Translations under genes and position numbers: made by a program
In this document: positions 24,651 through 33,644 of the stretch, in pieces
Position numbering within the stretch: position 1 is the first letter of the stretch
Layout: each line of letters starts with the position of its first letter
The notes under the pieces: generated by a model
What the model saw: the letters and a program-made list of their open reading frames with translations, nothing else
Databases searched by the model: none
Told to the model about the DNA's origin: nothing
From: Labrenzia sp. OB1
Lineage (GTDB): Bacteria > Pseudomonadota > Alphaproteobacteria > Rhizobiales > Stappiaceae
DNA length: 41,834 bases
Reading direction: 5' to 3'
Assembly: GCF_001624695.1 (NCBI RefSeq)
Contig: NZ_JSEP01000030.1
Location: forward strand, 1-41,834

Positions 24651-25631
24651 TTAGTCGGTCGCGCGGATGCGGGCGACCAGGTCTTTCAGATTGTCGGAAG
24701 TCACGTGCTTTTCATAGACGCTGTCCATAGCGGCCATGAAAGGCTCCTTGTCGATTTCCGTGATGACCTCGACACCGGCCGCGCGGACTTTTTCTTCGGA
24801 AGCCTTTTCGCGGGCCTGCCACAGGTCACGCATGACCGCGACGGAGTCCCGGGCAGCCTGACGGACAGCCGCCTGATCTTCAGCGGACAGCTTGTCCCAG
24901 CTGACCTTGGACATGACCAGAACTTCCGGAACGATCAGGTGTTCGTCCAGGGTGTAGTAGCCGGCGACTTCGTAGTGCCCCGAGGACTCGTAAGACGGCC
25001 AGTTGTTCTCGGCACCGTCGATGACGCCGGTCTGGATTGAGGAGTAAACCTCACCGTAAGGCATCGGTGTCGCGTTGGCGCCAAGTGCCGACATCATGTC
25101 CACGAAGATGTCTGACTGCATCACGCGAACTTTCATGCCCTCAAGGTCTTCAATCGATTTAATTGGTTTAACCTTGTTGTAGAAACTGCGCGATCCGCCG
25201 TCATAAAAAGCCAGGCCGACATAGCCATGCGGTTCGAAGGCTTTCAGGATATCGTCACCGACCGGGCCGTCCATGACGCGGTGCATGTGGTCGACGCCCT
25301 TGAAGACGTAGGGCAGCGACACAACCTTGGTTTCTTCAACCAGATTGTTGAACGGGCCCATGGAGACGCGGTTCAGATCGATGACACCGAATTTCGTCTG
25401 CTCGATCGTGTCCTTTTCTTCGCCGAGCTGCGCGGAATGGAAGACTTCCACGCAGATGCGGCCATCGGTGCGTTCTTCAAGAAGTTTGCCCATTTCCTTC
25501 ACGGCTTCCACCGTCGGATAACCGTCCGGATGAGTGTCGGAAGACTTGAGTGTCACGTCGCAGGCGACCGCTGCGGTTGTGAAGGCGGCCGTAGCCAACA
25601 AAGTTGCCGCCAGAGACTTCAATACTTGCAT
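24651..25631 (-). CDS. TRAP transporter uronate-binding protein (DctP family)
   Basis: 326 residues with a signal peptide (MQVLKSLAATLLATAAFTTAAVA, cleavage near 23). Typical DctP features: GGSRSFYN, the ligand-arginine segment EGMKVRVMQSD and PYGEVYSSIQTGVIDGAENNWPS. GGGAGG precedes the ATG. Many proteins of this group bind D-galacturonate or D-glucuronate; the operon predicts the same here, or the unsaturated monomer released by lyases. Confidence 0.93.
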   Translation of the reverse strand: MQVLKSLAATLLATAAFTTAAVACDVTLKSSDTHPDGYPTVEAVKEMGKLLEERTDGRICVEVFHSAQLGEEKDTIEQTKFGVIDLNRVSMGPFNNLVEETKVVSLPYVFKGVDHMHRVMDGPVGDDILKAFEPHGYVGLAFYDGGSRSFYNKVKPIKSIEDLEGMKVRVMQSDIFVDMMSALGANATPMPYGEVYSSIQTGVIDGAENNWPSYESSGHYEVAGYYTLDEHLIVPEVLVMSKVSWDKLSAEDQAAVRQAARDSVAVMRDLWQAREKASEEKVRAAGVEVITEIDKEPFMAAMDSVYEKHVTSDNLKDLVARIRATD

Positions 25632-25655
25632 GATATTCCTCCCAGAAAGTGCTCG

Positions 25656-27098
25656 TTAGAGCCGGTAGGCTTGCTTCACAAGCCTGTATGTGAGGTCAAG
25701 AGCGACCTCAAATGCCTCGTCCTCGTCCAGCCTCCCGGATGTCACGAGTGATGCGAGGTATGCACTGTCGACCCTGCGGGCCACATCGTGGCGCGCGGGA
25801 ATCGAACAGAACGCCCGTGTGTCGTCGTTGAACCCGACCGTGTTATAGAAACCGGCTGTTTCCGTTGTTGTTTCGCGGAACCGGCGCATGCCTTCCGGAC
25901 TGTCGTAGAACCACCATGCGGGCCCGAGTTTCAGTACGGGGTAGACACCGGCCAGCGGGGCCAGTTCCCTTGCGTAGGCGGTTTCGTCCAGAGTGAAGAG
26001 AATGATGCTGAGGTTCTTCTCAAGGCCGACCGCTTCCAGAAGCGGCTTGAGCCCATCGACGTAGTTGGTCTGCGTCGGGATATCGAAGCCCTTGTCCCGG
26101 CCGAAGGATTGCATGATGGCCTTCGAATGGTTCCGGTGGCAGCCCGGATGGATCTGCAGGACGAGGTCATCGTCCAAGCTCATGCGTGCCATTTCGGTCA
26201 GCATCTGGCCGCGGAAGGCATCCGCTTCCTGCGGTGTGCACTTCCCCTGCAGGGCTTTCTGAAACAATGCGTTCGCCTGTGTGGCCGACAGGTTTTCCGT
26301 GCGCGCGGTCGGATGGCCATGATCGGAGGAGGTGGCGCCGAAGGATTTGAAGTAGGCGCGCCGCGCCCGGTGGGCGTTCAGATATCCTTGCCAGGTGGTC
26401 GCGTTCTCTCCCGTCAGTTCCCCGAATTTTTCAATATTGCCCTGAAAGCCTTCAAACTCGGGATCGACCACGGCGTCCGGCCGGTAGGCGGTCACGACGC
26501 GGCCGGTCCAGCCGCTGTCGCGGATCTGGCGGTGCCACTTCAGGTCGTCCAGAGGCGATTCCGTGGTGGCGATCGCTTCTATGTTGAAGCTTTCGAAGAG
26601 CGCGCGCGGACGGAATTCGGTGCGGGTCAGGCAATCGGCGATGTGGTCATAGGAATCATCGGCCGTTTCCGCCGAAATCCGTTTTGTCCAGCCGAAGACT
26701 TCCTGAAAGGAATGGTCCAGCCACATACGCGACGGTGTCGCCCGGAAGAGATGATAGTTCTCGGCAAAGAGCCGCCAGATCTTGCGGCTGTCGCTTTCCG
26801 TCGGGCCACCGTCGGCCCTCGGCACGCCGAGGGCGCCAAGATCGATGCCCTGAGAGTACAGCATGCGGAAGACATAGTGATCGGGAACGATGATCAACTG
26901 CGCCGGATCCGGAAAAGCTTCGTTCTCGGCGAACCAGCGCGGATCGGTATGGCCGTGGGGGCTGACGATCGGCAGGTCCTTTACCGAATTGTAAAGGTCC
27001 AGAGCCAGAGTGCGCGAGGCAGGATCGGCTGGCAGCAGGCGATTCGGATCAAGTCCGTTCCCGGAGGCACCCTGCGCTTGCGCTTTTCCAAGTGTCAT
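25656..27098 (-). CDS. uxaC: Glucuronate (uronate) isomerase
   Basis: 480 residues from the ATG ending at 27098, with GGGGAG six bases upstream; a GTG at 27104 is too close to that site. It converts D-glucuronate to D-fructuronate and D-galacturonate to D-tagaturonate. Family features include SPHGHTDPRWF near the start, the HPGCHRNH segment and WWFYDSPEGM near the end. It is the first gene of the nine-gene uronate operon and opposite the GntR gene. Confidence 0.97.
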   Translation of the reverse strand: MTLGKAQAQGASGNGLDPNRLLPADPASRTLALDLYNSVKDLPIVSPHGHTDPRWFAENEAFPDPAQLIIVPDHYVFRMLYSQGIDLGALGVPRADGGPTESDSRKIWRLFAENYHLFRATPSRMWLDHSFQEVFGWTKRISAETADDSYDHIADCLTRTEFRPRALFESFNIEAIATTESPLDDLKWHRQIRDSGWTGRVVTAYRPDAVVDPEFEGFQGNIEKFGELTGENATTWQGYLNAHRARRAYFKSFGATSSDHGHPTARTENLSATQANALFQKALQGKCTPQEADAFRGQMLTEMARMSLDDDLVLQIHPGCHRNHSKAIMQSFGRDKGFDIPTQTNYVDGLKPLLEAVGLEKNLSIILFTLDETAYARELAPLAGVYPVLKLGPAWWFYDSPEGMRRFRETTTETAGFYNTVGFNDDTRAFCSIPARHDVARRVDSAYLASLVTSGRLDEDEAFEVALDLTYRLVKQAYRL

Positions 27099-27140
27099 TT
27101 TCACTCCCCCCGCGGCCCTTACGTTGGGTCCCTTGTTGCG

Positions 27141-27178
27141 ACTAGTAAACTGATATGCTAGTTGAGTAGACGAGTCAA
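27141..27178 (-). promoter_or_regulatory. uxaC promoter with overlapping palindrome (GntR operator candidate)
   Basis: On the minus strand, TTGACT (27178-27173), a 17-base spacer and TATCAG (27155-27150) form the uxaC promoter. The inverted repeat ACTAG (27141-27145) / CTAGT (27158-27162), with AACT/AGTT nested inside, covers the -10. A repressor bound here would block uxaC, and perhaps its own gene on the other strand. Confidence 0.55.
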
Positions 27179-27192
27179 CGGAGAGAAAGCTG

Positions 27193-27885
27193 ATGGTAGA
27201 AACAAGCGTCCTGAAGGCGCTGGAACCGATAAAGATCCCTTCGGTGACCGACGCGGTTTTCGAGGAGTTGCATCAGCAGATTCTTTCTCTGGAACTTGCC
27301 CCGGGAACGCGGATGTCCGAAGTGGAAGTCGCCAAGGCGTTCGGGGTCTCCCGTCAGCCGGTGCGTGATGCGTTCTACCGGTTGTCGCACCTCGGCTTTC
27401 TGCTGATCAGGCCGCAGCGTGCCACGGTGATCACCAAGATATCGGAAGCTGCCGTGTTAAGGGCCAGGTTCGTTCGCACGGCGCTCGAGATCGCGTGTCT
27501 GAGAGCTGCCGTCGAAATCGCGACACAAGACGATATCAAGGATCTGGAAGAGCTTCTCAAGGAACAGCAGGCCGCGGTCTCGGCGGGTGAGCGTCAGAAG
27601 TTTCACAAACTTGATGACGACTTTCATCGGCGTATCTGCGAAATGTCCGGCCATGGCTACGTCTGGACACTGATCCGCGAGCAGAAGGCCCATATGGACC
27701 GTGTGCGCTTTCTTTCGCTCGCTTCCGGTGCGCAGGCTGCTCTCGACGACCACGTCGATATCACCGCGGCCTTGCGCGCGGGGGACGGCGAACTGGCGGC
27801 TGCATCTCTGACGACACATCTGAGCCGGATCAGAACCATTCTGGGCCGGATACGCGCGGACAATCCCGAACACTTTGAAAACTAG
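27193..27885 (+). CDS. GntR-family (FCD subgroup) regulator of the uronate operon
   Basis: 230 residues. Winged helix-turn-helix with SEVEVAKAFGVSRQPVRDAFYRL (about 42-64), then an all-helical FCD ligand domain with the metal pattern Asp141-x3-His145, His187 and His209. Divergent from uxaC across 94 bases. By analogy with ExuR/UxuR/GguR-type regulators it probably represses the uronate operon until a uronate or pathway intermediate binds. GGAGAGAAAGCTG precedes the ATG. Confidence 0.92.
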   Translation: MVETSVLKALEPIKIPSVTDAVFEELHQQILSLELAPGTRMSEVEVAKAFGVSRQPVRDAFYRLSHLGFLLIRPQRATVITKISEAAVLRARFVRTALEIACLRAAVEIATQDDIKDLEELLKEQQAAVSAGERQKFHKLDDDFHRRICEMSGHGYVWTLIREQKAHMDRVRFLSLASGAQAALDDHVDITAALRAGDGELAAASLTTHLSRIRTILGRIRADNPEHFEN

Positions 27886-28063
27886 ACAATTCAGGGCTTG
27901 TCGCGTTCAAGCGGGTTCAAGGTGTCATGAAGATGCCCGAGGCAACGTTTGCATCGCAAATGCGCTTGGGTGAATTTTCAGAATTCAATTCAATGAGTCA
28001 TGCTCACGCGACGGCGCAAAGATTGACGCCATCGTCGAGAACAAGACCGGGAGGCCGCCGGCC

Positions 28064-29347
28064 TCAGACGATCCCGCCCCCGGCACCTGAGACGTCCGGG
28101 CGGATGTCCGCTACCTGCCGCCGATAGCCCGAGGCCCGGTAAGCCGCCAGAGGATCGATGGCACCGCCGGAGTCCAGACGGGCCATGGCGAGAATGGGCT
28201 CCACATCGGTGCGGAAGGCGGTCTTCAAGGTGGTTGTCGCCATCAATGCGTCATTGTCCTGCTGAAAGCCTTCCAGCGACGCCCTGTCGACGAGGAGAGC
28301 CTGGGCATAGGCACGCTGGACCTCCATCGCGCTTACCATCAGGCTCTCGATCGGATCGGTCACATTGTGCGACTGATCGAGCATATGCGCCGGATCGAAG
28401 CCAGGAGCCCGGCGGGTTTCCGCGTCCACCAGTTCGTTGAAAACAAGAAACAGGCGGTAGGGATCGATCGAGCCCGTGTCCAGGTCGTCGTCGCCATATT
28501 TGCTGTCGTTGAAATGGAACCCGCCAAGCTTGCCGAACTGGATCAGCCGGGCGACGATCATCTCGATATTGACGTTCGGCGCGTGGTGACCGAGATCGAC
28601 GAGGCAATAGGCCTGCGGTCCCAGTTCCTGCGCGATCATGTAGTTGCTGCCCCAGTCCTGGACGACGGTCGAATAAAAGGCCGGCTCGTACATCTTGTGC
28701 TCGGTGAAGAGACGCCAGTCCGCCGGCAGTTGCGTGTAGATGGCCTTTGCGGACTCCAGGTAACGCTCGAACTGGCGGGTGAAATTGCTCTGGCCAGGGA
28801 AATTCGATCCGTCGCCGATCCAGACGGTCAGGGCTTTGGAGCCAAGCGCCTGACCGATCTCGATGCATTCCAGATTGTGTTCGATGGCCTGCTGCCGGGT
28901 GGTTGCGTCGGTGTGGGACAGTGAGCCGAACTTGTAGGAATTGGCCTGGCCATCCTGATCCTGAAAGGTGTTGGAGTTCATGGCGTCGAAGCCAAGTCCG
29001 AGAGCGTCCGCCCGTGCCTTGAGTTCGGACGGATCGGCTTTGTCCCAGGGGATGTGCAGCGACACGTTCGGAGTGGCCCGGGTCAATTGCTGGATGACTG
29101 CGCAATCCTCAAGCTTGTCGAAAATGTTGCGGGGTTCTCCCTTGCCCGGAAAACGCGCGAAGCGCGTGCCGCCGGTGCCGACACCCCACGAGGGAACGGC
29201 TACGCCATAGGCGGCGACTTTCCGCTTTATCCCGTCAATTGCGATACCCTGACGGTCGAGCCGCTCGCCGAGCGCGTCGTAGTCGCGTTCGAGGGTGCCG
29301 GTCCGCGTCCGGTTTTCGCCGGCGATCAGAGAGGTGTCGATCATCAT
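28064..29347 (-). CDS. rhaI: L-rhamnose isomerase (rhizobial RhaI type)
   Basis: 427 residues; AAAGGA precedes the first of two ATGs by eight bases. It converts L-rhamnose to L-rhamnulose. It belongs to the xylose-isomerase-like rhamnose isomerase group of rhizobia and Pseudomonas, with FTEHKMYEPAFY, DLGHHAPNVNIE and FHFNDSKYGDDD carrying the metal ligands. It lies downstream of rhaD and opposite in direction to the transport genes. A short GC palindrome GAGGCC-GCC-GGCCTC (28051-28065) overlaps its stop. Confidence 0.95.
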   Translation of the reverse strand: MMIDTSLIAGENRTRTGTLERDYDALGERLDRQGIAIDGIKRKVAAYGVAVPSWGVGTGGTRFARFPGKGEPRNIFDKLEDCAVIQQLTRATPNVSLHIPWDKADPSELKARADALGLGFDAMNSNTFQDQDGQANSYKFGSLSHTDATTRQQAIEHNLECIEIGQALGSKALTVWIGDGSNFPGQSNFTRQFERYLESAKAIYTQLPADWRLFTEHKMYEPAFYSTVVQDWGSNYMIAQELGPQAYCLVDLGHHAPNVNIEMIVARLIQFGKLGGFHFNDSKYGDDDLDTGSIDPYRLFLVFNELVDAETRRAPGFDPAHMLDQSHNVTDPIESLMVSAMEVQRAYAQALLVDRASLEGFQQDNDALMATTTLKTAFRTDVEPILAMARLDSGGAIDPLAAYRASGYRRQVADIRPDVSGAGGGIV

Positions 29348-29398
29348 GAGAAGATCCTTTCCCGGATGTCTTCAGATCCTGTGTGTCTGGAAAGTGCT

Positions 29399-31501
29399 TT
29401 AGCGCGTGAAGGACTGCACGTTGCCGGCATCGACATTTATGATGTTGCCGGTCGATTTCGCCGACGCTTCGCAAGCGAAGAAATAGCTGGCTTCGGCGAT
29501 ATCCTCCGGCAGCACGGAGCGCTTCAGCAGAGACCGCTGGCGGTAATGCTCCTCGAGTTCGGAAGTGTCCTTACCATAGGCCTCGGCGCGTTCCTTGAGC
29601 CAGTCGCCGGACCAGATTTTCGAGCCGCGCAGCACGGCATCCGGATTGACCACATTGACGCGAATGCTGTCCGGCGCGCCCTCGAGTGCGAGGCAGCGGG
29701 CGAGGTGAATCTCGGACGCTTTGGCCGTGCAATAGGCGCTCGCGCCCGGTGAGGCCGCAAGACCGTTCTTGGAGCCGATGAAGATGATCGAACCGCCGAT
29801 GCCCTGCTGCTTCATCACCTGGAAAGCCGAACGCGAGACCAGAAAGTAACCGGTCGACAGGATCGACATGTTCTTGTTCCACAGCTCCAGCGAGGTTTCC
29901 TCGATCGGCGCGGAAGATGCGATCCCGGCGTTGGACACCAGAATGTCGATGCCGCCAAATTCCATGGCCGCGCGAGCAAAGCTGCCCGCAACGGCGTCCT
30001 CGCTGGTCACATCCATGGTGACCGTGCGCACGACGTCCTTCGAAAACCGGCCCTCCAGGTTCTCTGCCGTTGCCGTGAGCGCCTCGGCATCGATATCGGC
30101 AAGAACGACACAGGCGCCTTCGCGCAGGAAGCGTTCCGCCGTGGCCGAGCCGATGCCGCCGGCGCCGCCGGTGACCAGAGCCACCCGCCCCGCCAGGCTT
30201 TTCGGCTTCGGCATGCGCTGCAGCTTGGCCTCTTCCAGGAGCCAGTATTCGATATCGAAAGCCTCCTGTTCCGGCAGGCCGCGATAGGTCGAGACGCCGG
30301 AGGCGCCGCGCATCACGTTGATGGCGTTCGTGTAGAACTCGGCGGATATGCGCGCCGTCGCCTTGTCCTTGGCAAAGGTGATCATGCCGACGCCGGGAAC
30401 GAGATAGACGACCGCATTGGGATCGCGCAGGGCGGGGCTGTCGGCACGTTTGCAGCGCTCGTAATAGGCCGCATACTCCTCGCGGTAGACGGCGACCGCT
30501 TCGCCGAGCCCGGCTAGGGTTGCATCCGTATCCGGGCTTGCCGGGTCGAAATCGACCACGAGCGGACGGATCTTGGTGCGCAGGAAATGGTCCGGGCAAC
30601 TCGTGCCGAGGGCGGCAAGCGGTTCCATGTCCGCCGAGCAGACGTATTCCAGCACCGCATCGCTGTCATCGAAGTGACCGACCATGTGCTGCGTGCCGCT
30701 GACCATGCCGCGGATGGCGGGCATCAGCCGTGCGGCAACGTCGCGGCGCTCCGCGGGCGGCAGGGCGCGATGCCTGGAGCCGCCGAAAGCATCCTTCCCG
30801 GCGGTCTTTTCCTCAAACCAGGCAATCGCCCGGTTGATGATGTCGAGCGTGGTCGCATAACAGGTTTCGGCATCGTCCGCCCAGGTGAAGAGGCCGTGAC
30901 TTTCCAGGACGACGCCCTTGGCCTGCGGGTTTTCCAGGCAGAACCTTTCCAGCCACAAGCCGAGCTCATACCCCGGACGGCGCCAGGGCAGCCAGCCGAT
31001 CTCCGTGCCGAAGATTTCCCGGGTGATCGTTTCGCTGCCGCTTGCCGCCGCAACCGCGATGATCGCGTCCGGATGCATGTGGTCGACATGTTTTCTGGGA
31101 ACATAGGCATGCAGCGGCGTGTCGATGGAGGCGGCGCGCGCATTGAGGTTGAAGGTGCAATGCGGCAGATAGCCGACCATTTCGTCTTCGAATTCGGGGC
31201 CTCGGTATAAAGACTTCAAGGTCCGCAGCTTGTCCATGTATAGCGTCGCGAACCCATCCATCCTGATCGTGCCGACGTCGCCTCCCGAGCCCTTGACCCA
31301 CAGCACTTCGGTCATTTCCCCCGTCAGCGGGTCCTTCTGCATGACCTTGGCGGACGTGTTGCCGCCACCGTAGTTGGTGATGCGTTTGTCGGAGCCGAGG
31401 AGGTTGGACCGGTAGAGCAGGCGCTCGGGCTCGCTCATGGTTGAAGCCTTTTGACCGTCCCACAGGTTTTCCAGCCGGGACCCGGCGGCAGAATTCAACA
31501 T
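29399..31501 (-). CDS. rhaD: Bifunctional rhamnulose-1-phosphate aldolase / short-chain dehydrogenase
   Basis: 700 residues. Of two adjacent ATGs the second (ending 31501) sits five bases from GGGAGG and is preferred. Residues about 1-430 form a class II aldolase domain with metal ligands His141 and His143 (DHMHPD) and His202 (SHGLF). Residues about 440-700 are a short-chain dehydrogenase with GGAGGIG (445-451), Tyr590 and Lys594. The aldolase splits rhamnulose-1-phosphate into DHAP and L-lactaldehyde, and the dehydrogenase half is thought to process lactaldehyde. The same fusion is known as RhaD in Rhizobium. Confidence 0.95.
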   Translation of the reverse strand: MLNSAAGSRLENLWDGQKASTMSEPERLLYRSNLLGSDKRITNYGGGNTSAKVMQKDPLTGEMTEVLWVKGSGGDVGTIRMDGFATLYMDKLRTLKSLYRGPEFEDEMVGYLPHCTFNLNARAASIDTPLHAYVPRKHVDHMHPDAIIAVAAASGSETITREIFGTEIGWLPWRRPGYELGLWLERFCLENPQAKGVVLESHGLFTWADDAETCYATTLDIINRAIAWFEEKTAGKDAFGGSRHRALPPAERRDVAARLMPAIRGMVSGTQHMVGHFDDSDAVLEYVCSADMEPLAALGTSCPDHFLRTKIRPLVVDFDPASPDTDATLAGLGEAVAVYREEYAAYYERCKRADSPALRDPNAVVYLVPGVGMITFAKDKATARISAEFYTNAINVMRGASGVSTYRGLPEQEAFDIEYWLLEEAKLQRMPKPKSLAGRVALVTGGAGGIGSATAERFLREGACVVLADIDAEALTATAENLEGRFSKDVVRTVTMDVTSEDAVAGSFARAAMEFGGIDILVSNAGIASSAPIEETSLELWNKNMSILSTGYFLVSRSAFQVMKQQGIGGSIIFIGSKNGLAASPGASAYCTAKASEIHLARCLALEGAPDSIRVNVVNPDAVLRGSKIWSGDWLKERAEAYGKDTSELEEHYRQRSLLKRSVLPEDIAEASYFFACEASAKSTGNIINVDAGNVQSFTR

Positions 31502-31565
31502 CATGTCCTCCCAGTAATGCCTGACAGCTTTCGGCTGTTTCAGCAGAAACTCGCTTGATCGGGTC

Positions 31566-31640
31566 TGATTGTCAATCAAAAACAGTCAATATCAATCATA
31601 TTGCGCTGCAAAATGACGATTTATGACTTTTTATGATTGA
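31566..31640. promoter_or_regulatory. Operator-like inverted repeats between rhaD and rhaR
   Basis: A compact palindrome TGATTG-T-CAATCA (31566-31578) is followed by a spaced perfect 9-bp inverted repeat TCAATCATA (31592-31600) / TATGATTGA (31632-31640). All share the core TGATTG. They lie in the 185-base gap between divergent rhaD and rhaR and are the natural candidate sites for the DeoR-type RhaR, which could loop or bridge them. I could not assign clear -35/-10 boxes. Confidence 0.6.
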
Positions 31641-31686
31641 CATTGAACGATGTTGGTGGAAACGTTTGCTCTAACGGGAGGACCAG

Positions 31687-32493
31687 ATGCACGAAAAAGA
31701 ACGCCACAGGATTATTCTTTCCGCTGTCCAGGACCGTCCTGTCGTGACTGTTCAGGAACTGGTGGCGCTCACCGATTCCTCCGAAGCGACAATCCGCCGG
31801 GACATTGCCCAGCTACATGTGCAAAAGAAGCTGCGGCGTGTGCGGGGCGGGGCGGAATCCATTCATCCGCCGCAATTCGTCGGTCTTGCCGGTCGTCCCT
31901 TCAGCGTCAATGAAACGATCAACATCGCGCAAAAACGGGCCATTGCGCAAAAGGCCGTGGAGCTGTGTGAGGACGGCGACGCGATCATCATCAACGGCGG
32001 GACGACAACATTTCAGATGGTGCATCCTCTGGCGACCAAGCGCTGTCAGGTCTTCACCAATTCGTTCCCGATCGCCGAGCATCTGCTGAAGCATTCCAAG
32101 AACACCATCATGCTGTCGGGCGGGGTTATCTATCGCGAGCAGAACATCATTCTGAGCCCCTTCGAAAACGATGTGACGCGAAACTTCTACGCAAAGCGCG
32201 TGTTCATGGGGGCGCAGGGCCTTGGGCCTCTGGGGCTGATGGAAGCCGATCCGCTGCTGATCCAGGCCGAACAGAAGCTGATCGGTCAGGCGGACGACCT
32301 TGTGGTTCTGGCGGATTCATCGAAATTCAGCGCACGGTCGAGCCTGATCCTGTGCCCGCTGGAACGGATTACCACCATCATCACCGATGACGGAATTCCG
32401 GACAGTGCGGTCAAGATGCTGGAGCAGGCCGATATCAGACTGATTGTGGCGGAGGTTGGCGCTGCACAGGGCAAGGCGACCTCGAACGGGTAG
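31687..32493 (+). CDS. rhaR: DeoR-family regulator of rhamnose genes
   Basis: 268 residues; GGGAGGACCAG precedes the ATG. An N-terminal DeoR helix-turn-helix (VTVQELVALTDSSEATIRRDIAQL, about 20-43) is followed by a ribose-isomerase-like sensor domain with INGGTTTFQM and VLADSSKF, which bind phosphorylated sugars in this family. Rhizobium RhaR represses the rha genes until rhamnose is metabolised. Position and gene order here match that system. Confidence 0.9.
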   Translation: MHEKERHRIILSAVQDRPVVTVQELVALTDSSEATIRRDIAQLHVQKKLRRVRGGAESIHPPQFVGLAGRPFSVNETINIAQKRAIAQKAVELCEDGDAIIINGGTTTFQMVHPLATKRCQVFTNSFPIAEHLLKHSKNTIMLSGGVIYREQNIILSPFENDVTRNFYAKRVFMGAQGLGPLGLMEADPLLIQAEQKLIGQADDLVVLADSSKFSARSSLILCPLERITTIITDDGIPDSAVKMLEQADIRLIVAEVGAAQGKATSNG

Positions 32494-32638
32494 CCGGCAT
32501 TCTGCCGGGACCTGGGAGGGCCGGCAGCCATTCGGAGGATCCTGTATCCGCGAAAACGCGGGCAGGATGGTCCGGAATTTTGGAAGCGATCAAGTTTCTG
32601 CAGTCAAATATCTGCAGGACGATCCTGGGAGGAAGACC

Positions 32639-33631
32639 ATGAAATTGCTTAAATCACTTCTGGCCGCGACCGCCGTTGCTGCGGTCTGCATCGCCGCCCC
32701 GGCACAGGCTGAAACCAAGCGCATCGCGCTTGTCGTGAAGGCCCTCGGCATCGGTTTCTTCGAAGCCGCGGCCAAGGGAGCCGAAGAGGCGGCCAAGGAA
32801 CTTGGTGACGTGGAGATCATCTACACAGGACCGACCGACACCACGGCGGAAGGCCAGATCGAGGTGATCAACGCACTGATCGCCCAGAAGGTCGATGCCA
32901 TCGCGATCTCCGCGAACGATCAGGATGCTCTCGTTCCCTCGTTGAAGAAAGCCATGGATCGCGGCATCACCGTGGTTTCCTGGGATTCCGGCGTTGCACC
33001 CGAAGGCCGTCAGCTCCACCTCAACCCGTCCTCCAATCCCTTGATCGGCAACATGATCATCAAGCTTGCCGCCGATCATCTTCCCGATGGCGGCGATGTG
33101 GCGGTTCTGTCCGCTTCCGCCACGGCCACGAACCAGAACATCTGGATCGAGGAAATGAACAAGGTGAAGGACAATTATCCGGGCATCAATGTCGTCGCCA
33201 CCGTCTACGGCGATGACCTTGCCGACAAGTCCTACCGTGAAGCGCAGGGCCTCATGCAGACCTATCCGGACCTGAAGGCGATCATCGCTCCGACCTCTGT
33301 CGGCATTGTCGCGGCGGCGCAGGCTGTCTCCGACGCCGAAAAAGCCGGTCAGGTCAATGTGACCGGTCTGGGACTTCCTTCGGAAATGGCCGGCCATATC
33401 GAATCCGGTGCGTCCAAATCCTTTGCGATCTGGAACCCGATCGACCTCGGATACTCCGCCACGGTCCTGGCCTATAACCTTGCCACCGGCGCGGCAGAGG
33501 CAGCCCCGGGTGCGGAAATTCCGATGGGCCGTATGGGGACGCTGACCCTCGACGAGAACAGTGAAGGCGCCATGGCGGATCCGTTCGTCTATGACAGCTC
33601 CAACATCGACGACTTCAAGGACATTTTCTAA
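32639..33631 (+). CDS. rhaS: L-rhamnose ABC transporter binding protein
   Basis: 330 residues from the ATG at 32639, with GGGAGGAAGACC upstream. A signal peptide ends near AQA-E (about residue 25). A periplasmic-binding-protein family 4 (RbsB-like) fold follows, with GIGFFEAAAKGAEEAA, VDAIAISANDQDAL and the AIWNPIDLGY ligand-side segment. It captures rhamnose for RhaTPQ. Two tandem hairpins follow it before rhaT. In the 145-base gap before it, CTGCAG occurs twice (32598, 32612). Confidence 0.94.
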   Translation: MKLLKSLLAATAVAAVCIAAPAQAETKRIALVVKALGIGFFEAAAKGAEEAAKELGDVEIIYTGPTDTTAEGQIEVINALIAQKVDAIAISANDQDALVPSLKKAMDRGITVVSWDSGVAPEGRQLHLNPSSNPLIGNMIIKLAADHLPDGGDVAVLSASATATNQNIWIEEMNKVKDNYPGINVVATVYGDDLADKSYREAQGLMQTYPDLKAIIAPTSVGIVAAAQAVSDAEKAGQVNVTGLGLPSEMAGHIESGASKSFAIWNPIDLGYSATVLAYNLATGAAEAAPGAEIPMGRMGTLTLDENSEGAMADPFVYDSSNIDDFKDIF

Positions 33632-33644
33632 GTCGCCTCGAAAC

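Noticed and set aside
25788..27161. 457-residue plus-strand frame opposite uxaC
   Set aside because: uxaC is complete and well supported; the opposite frame has no homology features and would run into the uxaC-gntR promoter region.
27948..27960. TTTGC-ATC-GCAAA palindrome between gntR and rhaI
   Set aside because: A short palindrome between converging gene ends with no promoter next to it; it could easily arise by chance.
28051..28065. GAGGCC-GCC-GGCCTC hairpin at the end of rhaI as a terminator
   Set aside because: The stem is only 6 bp, it overlaps the rhaI stop and has no T-run after it on the transcribed strand, so I do not call a terminator.
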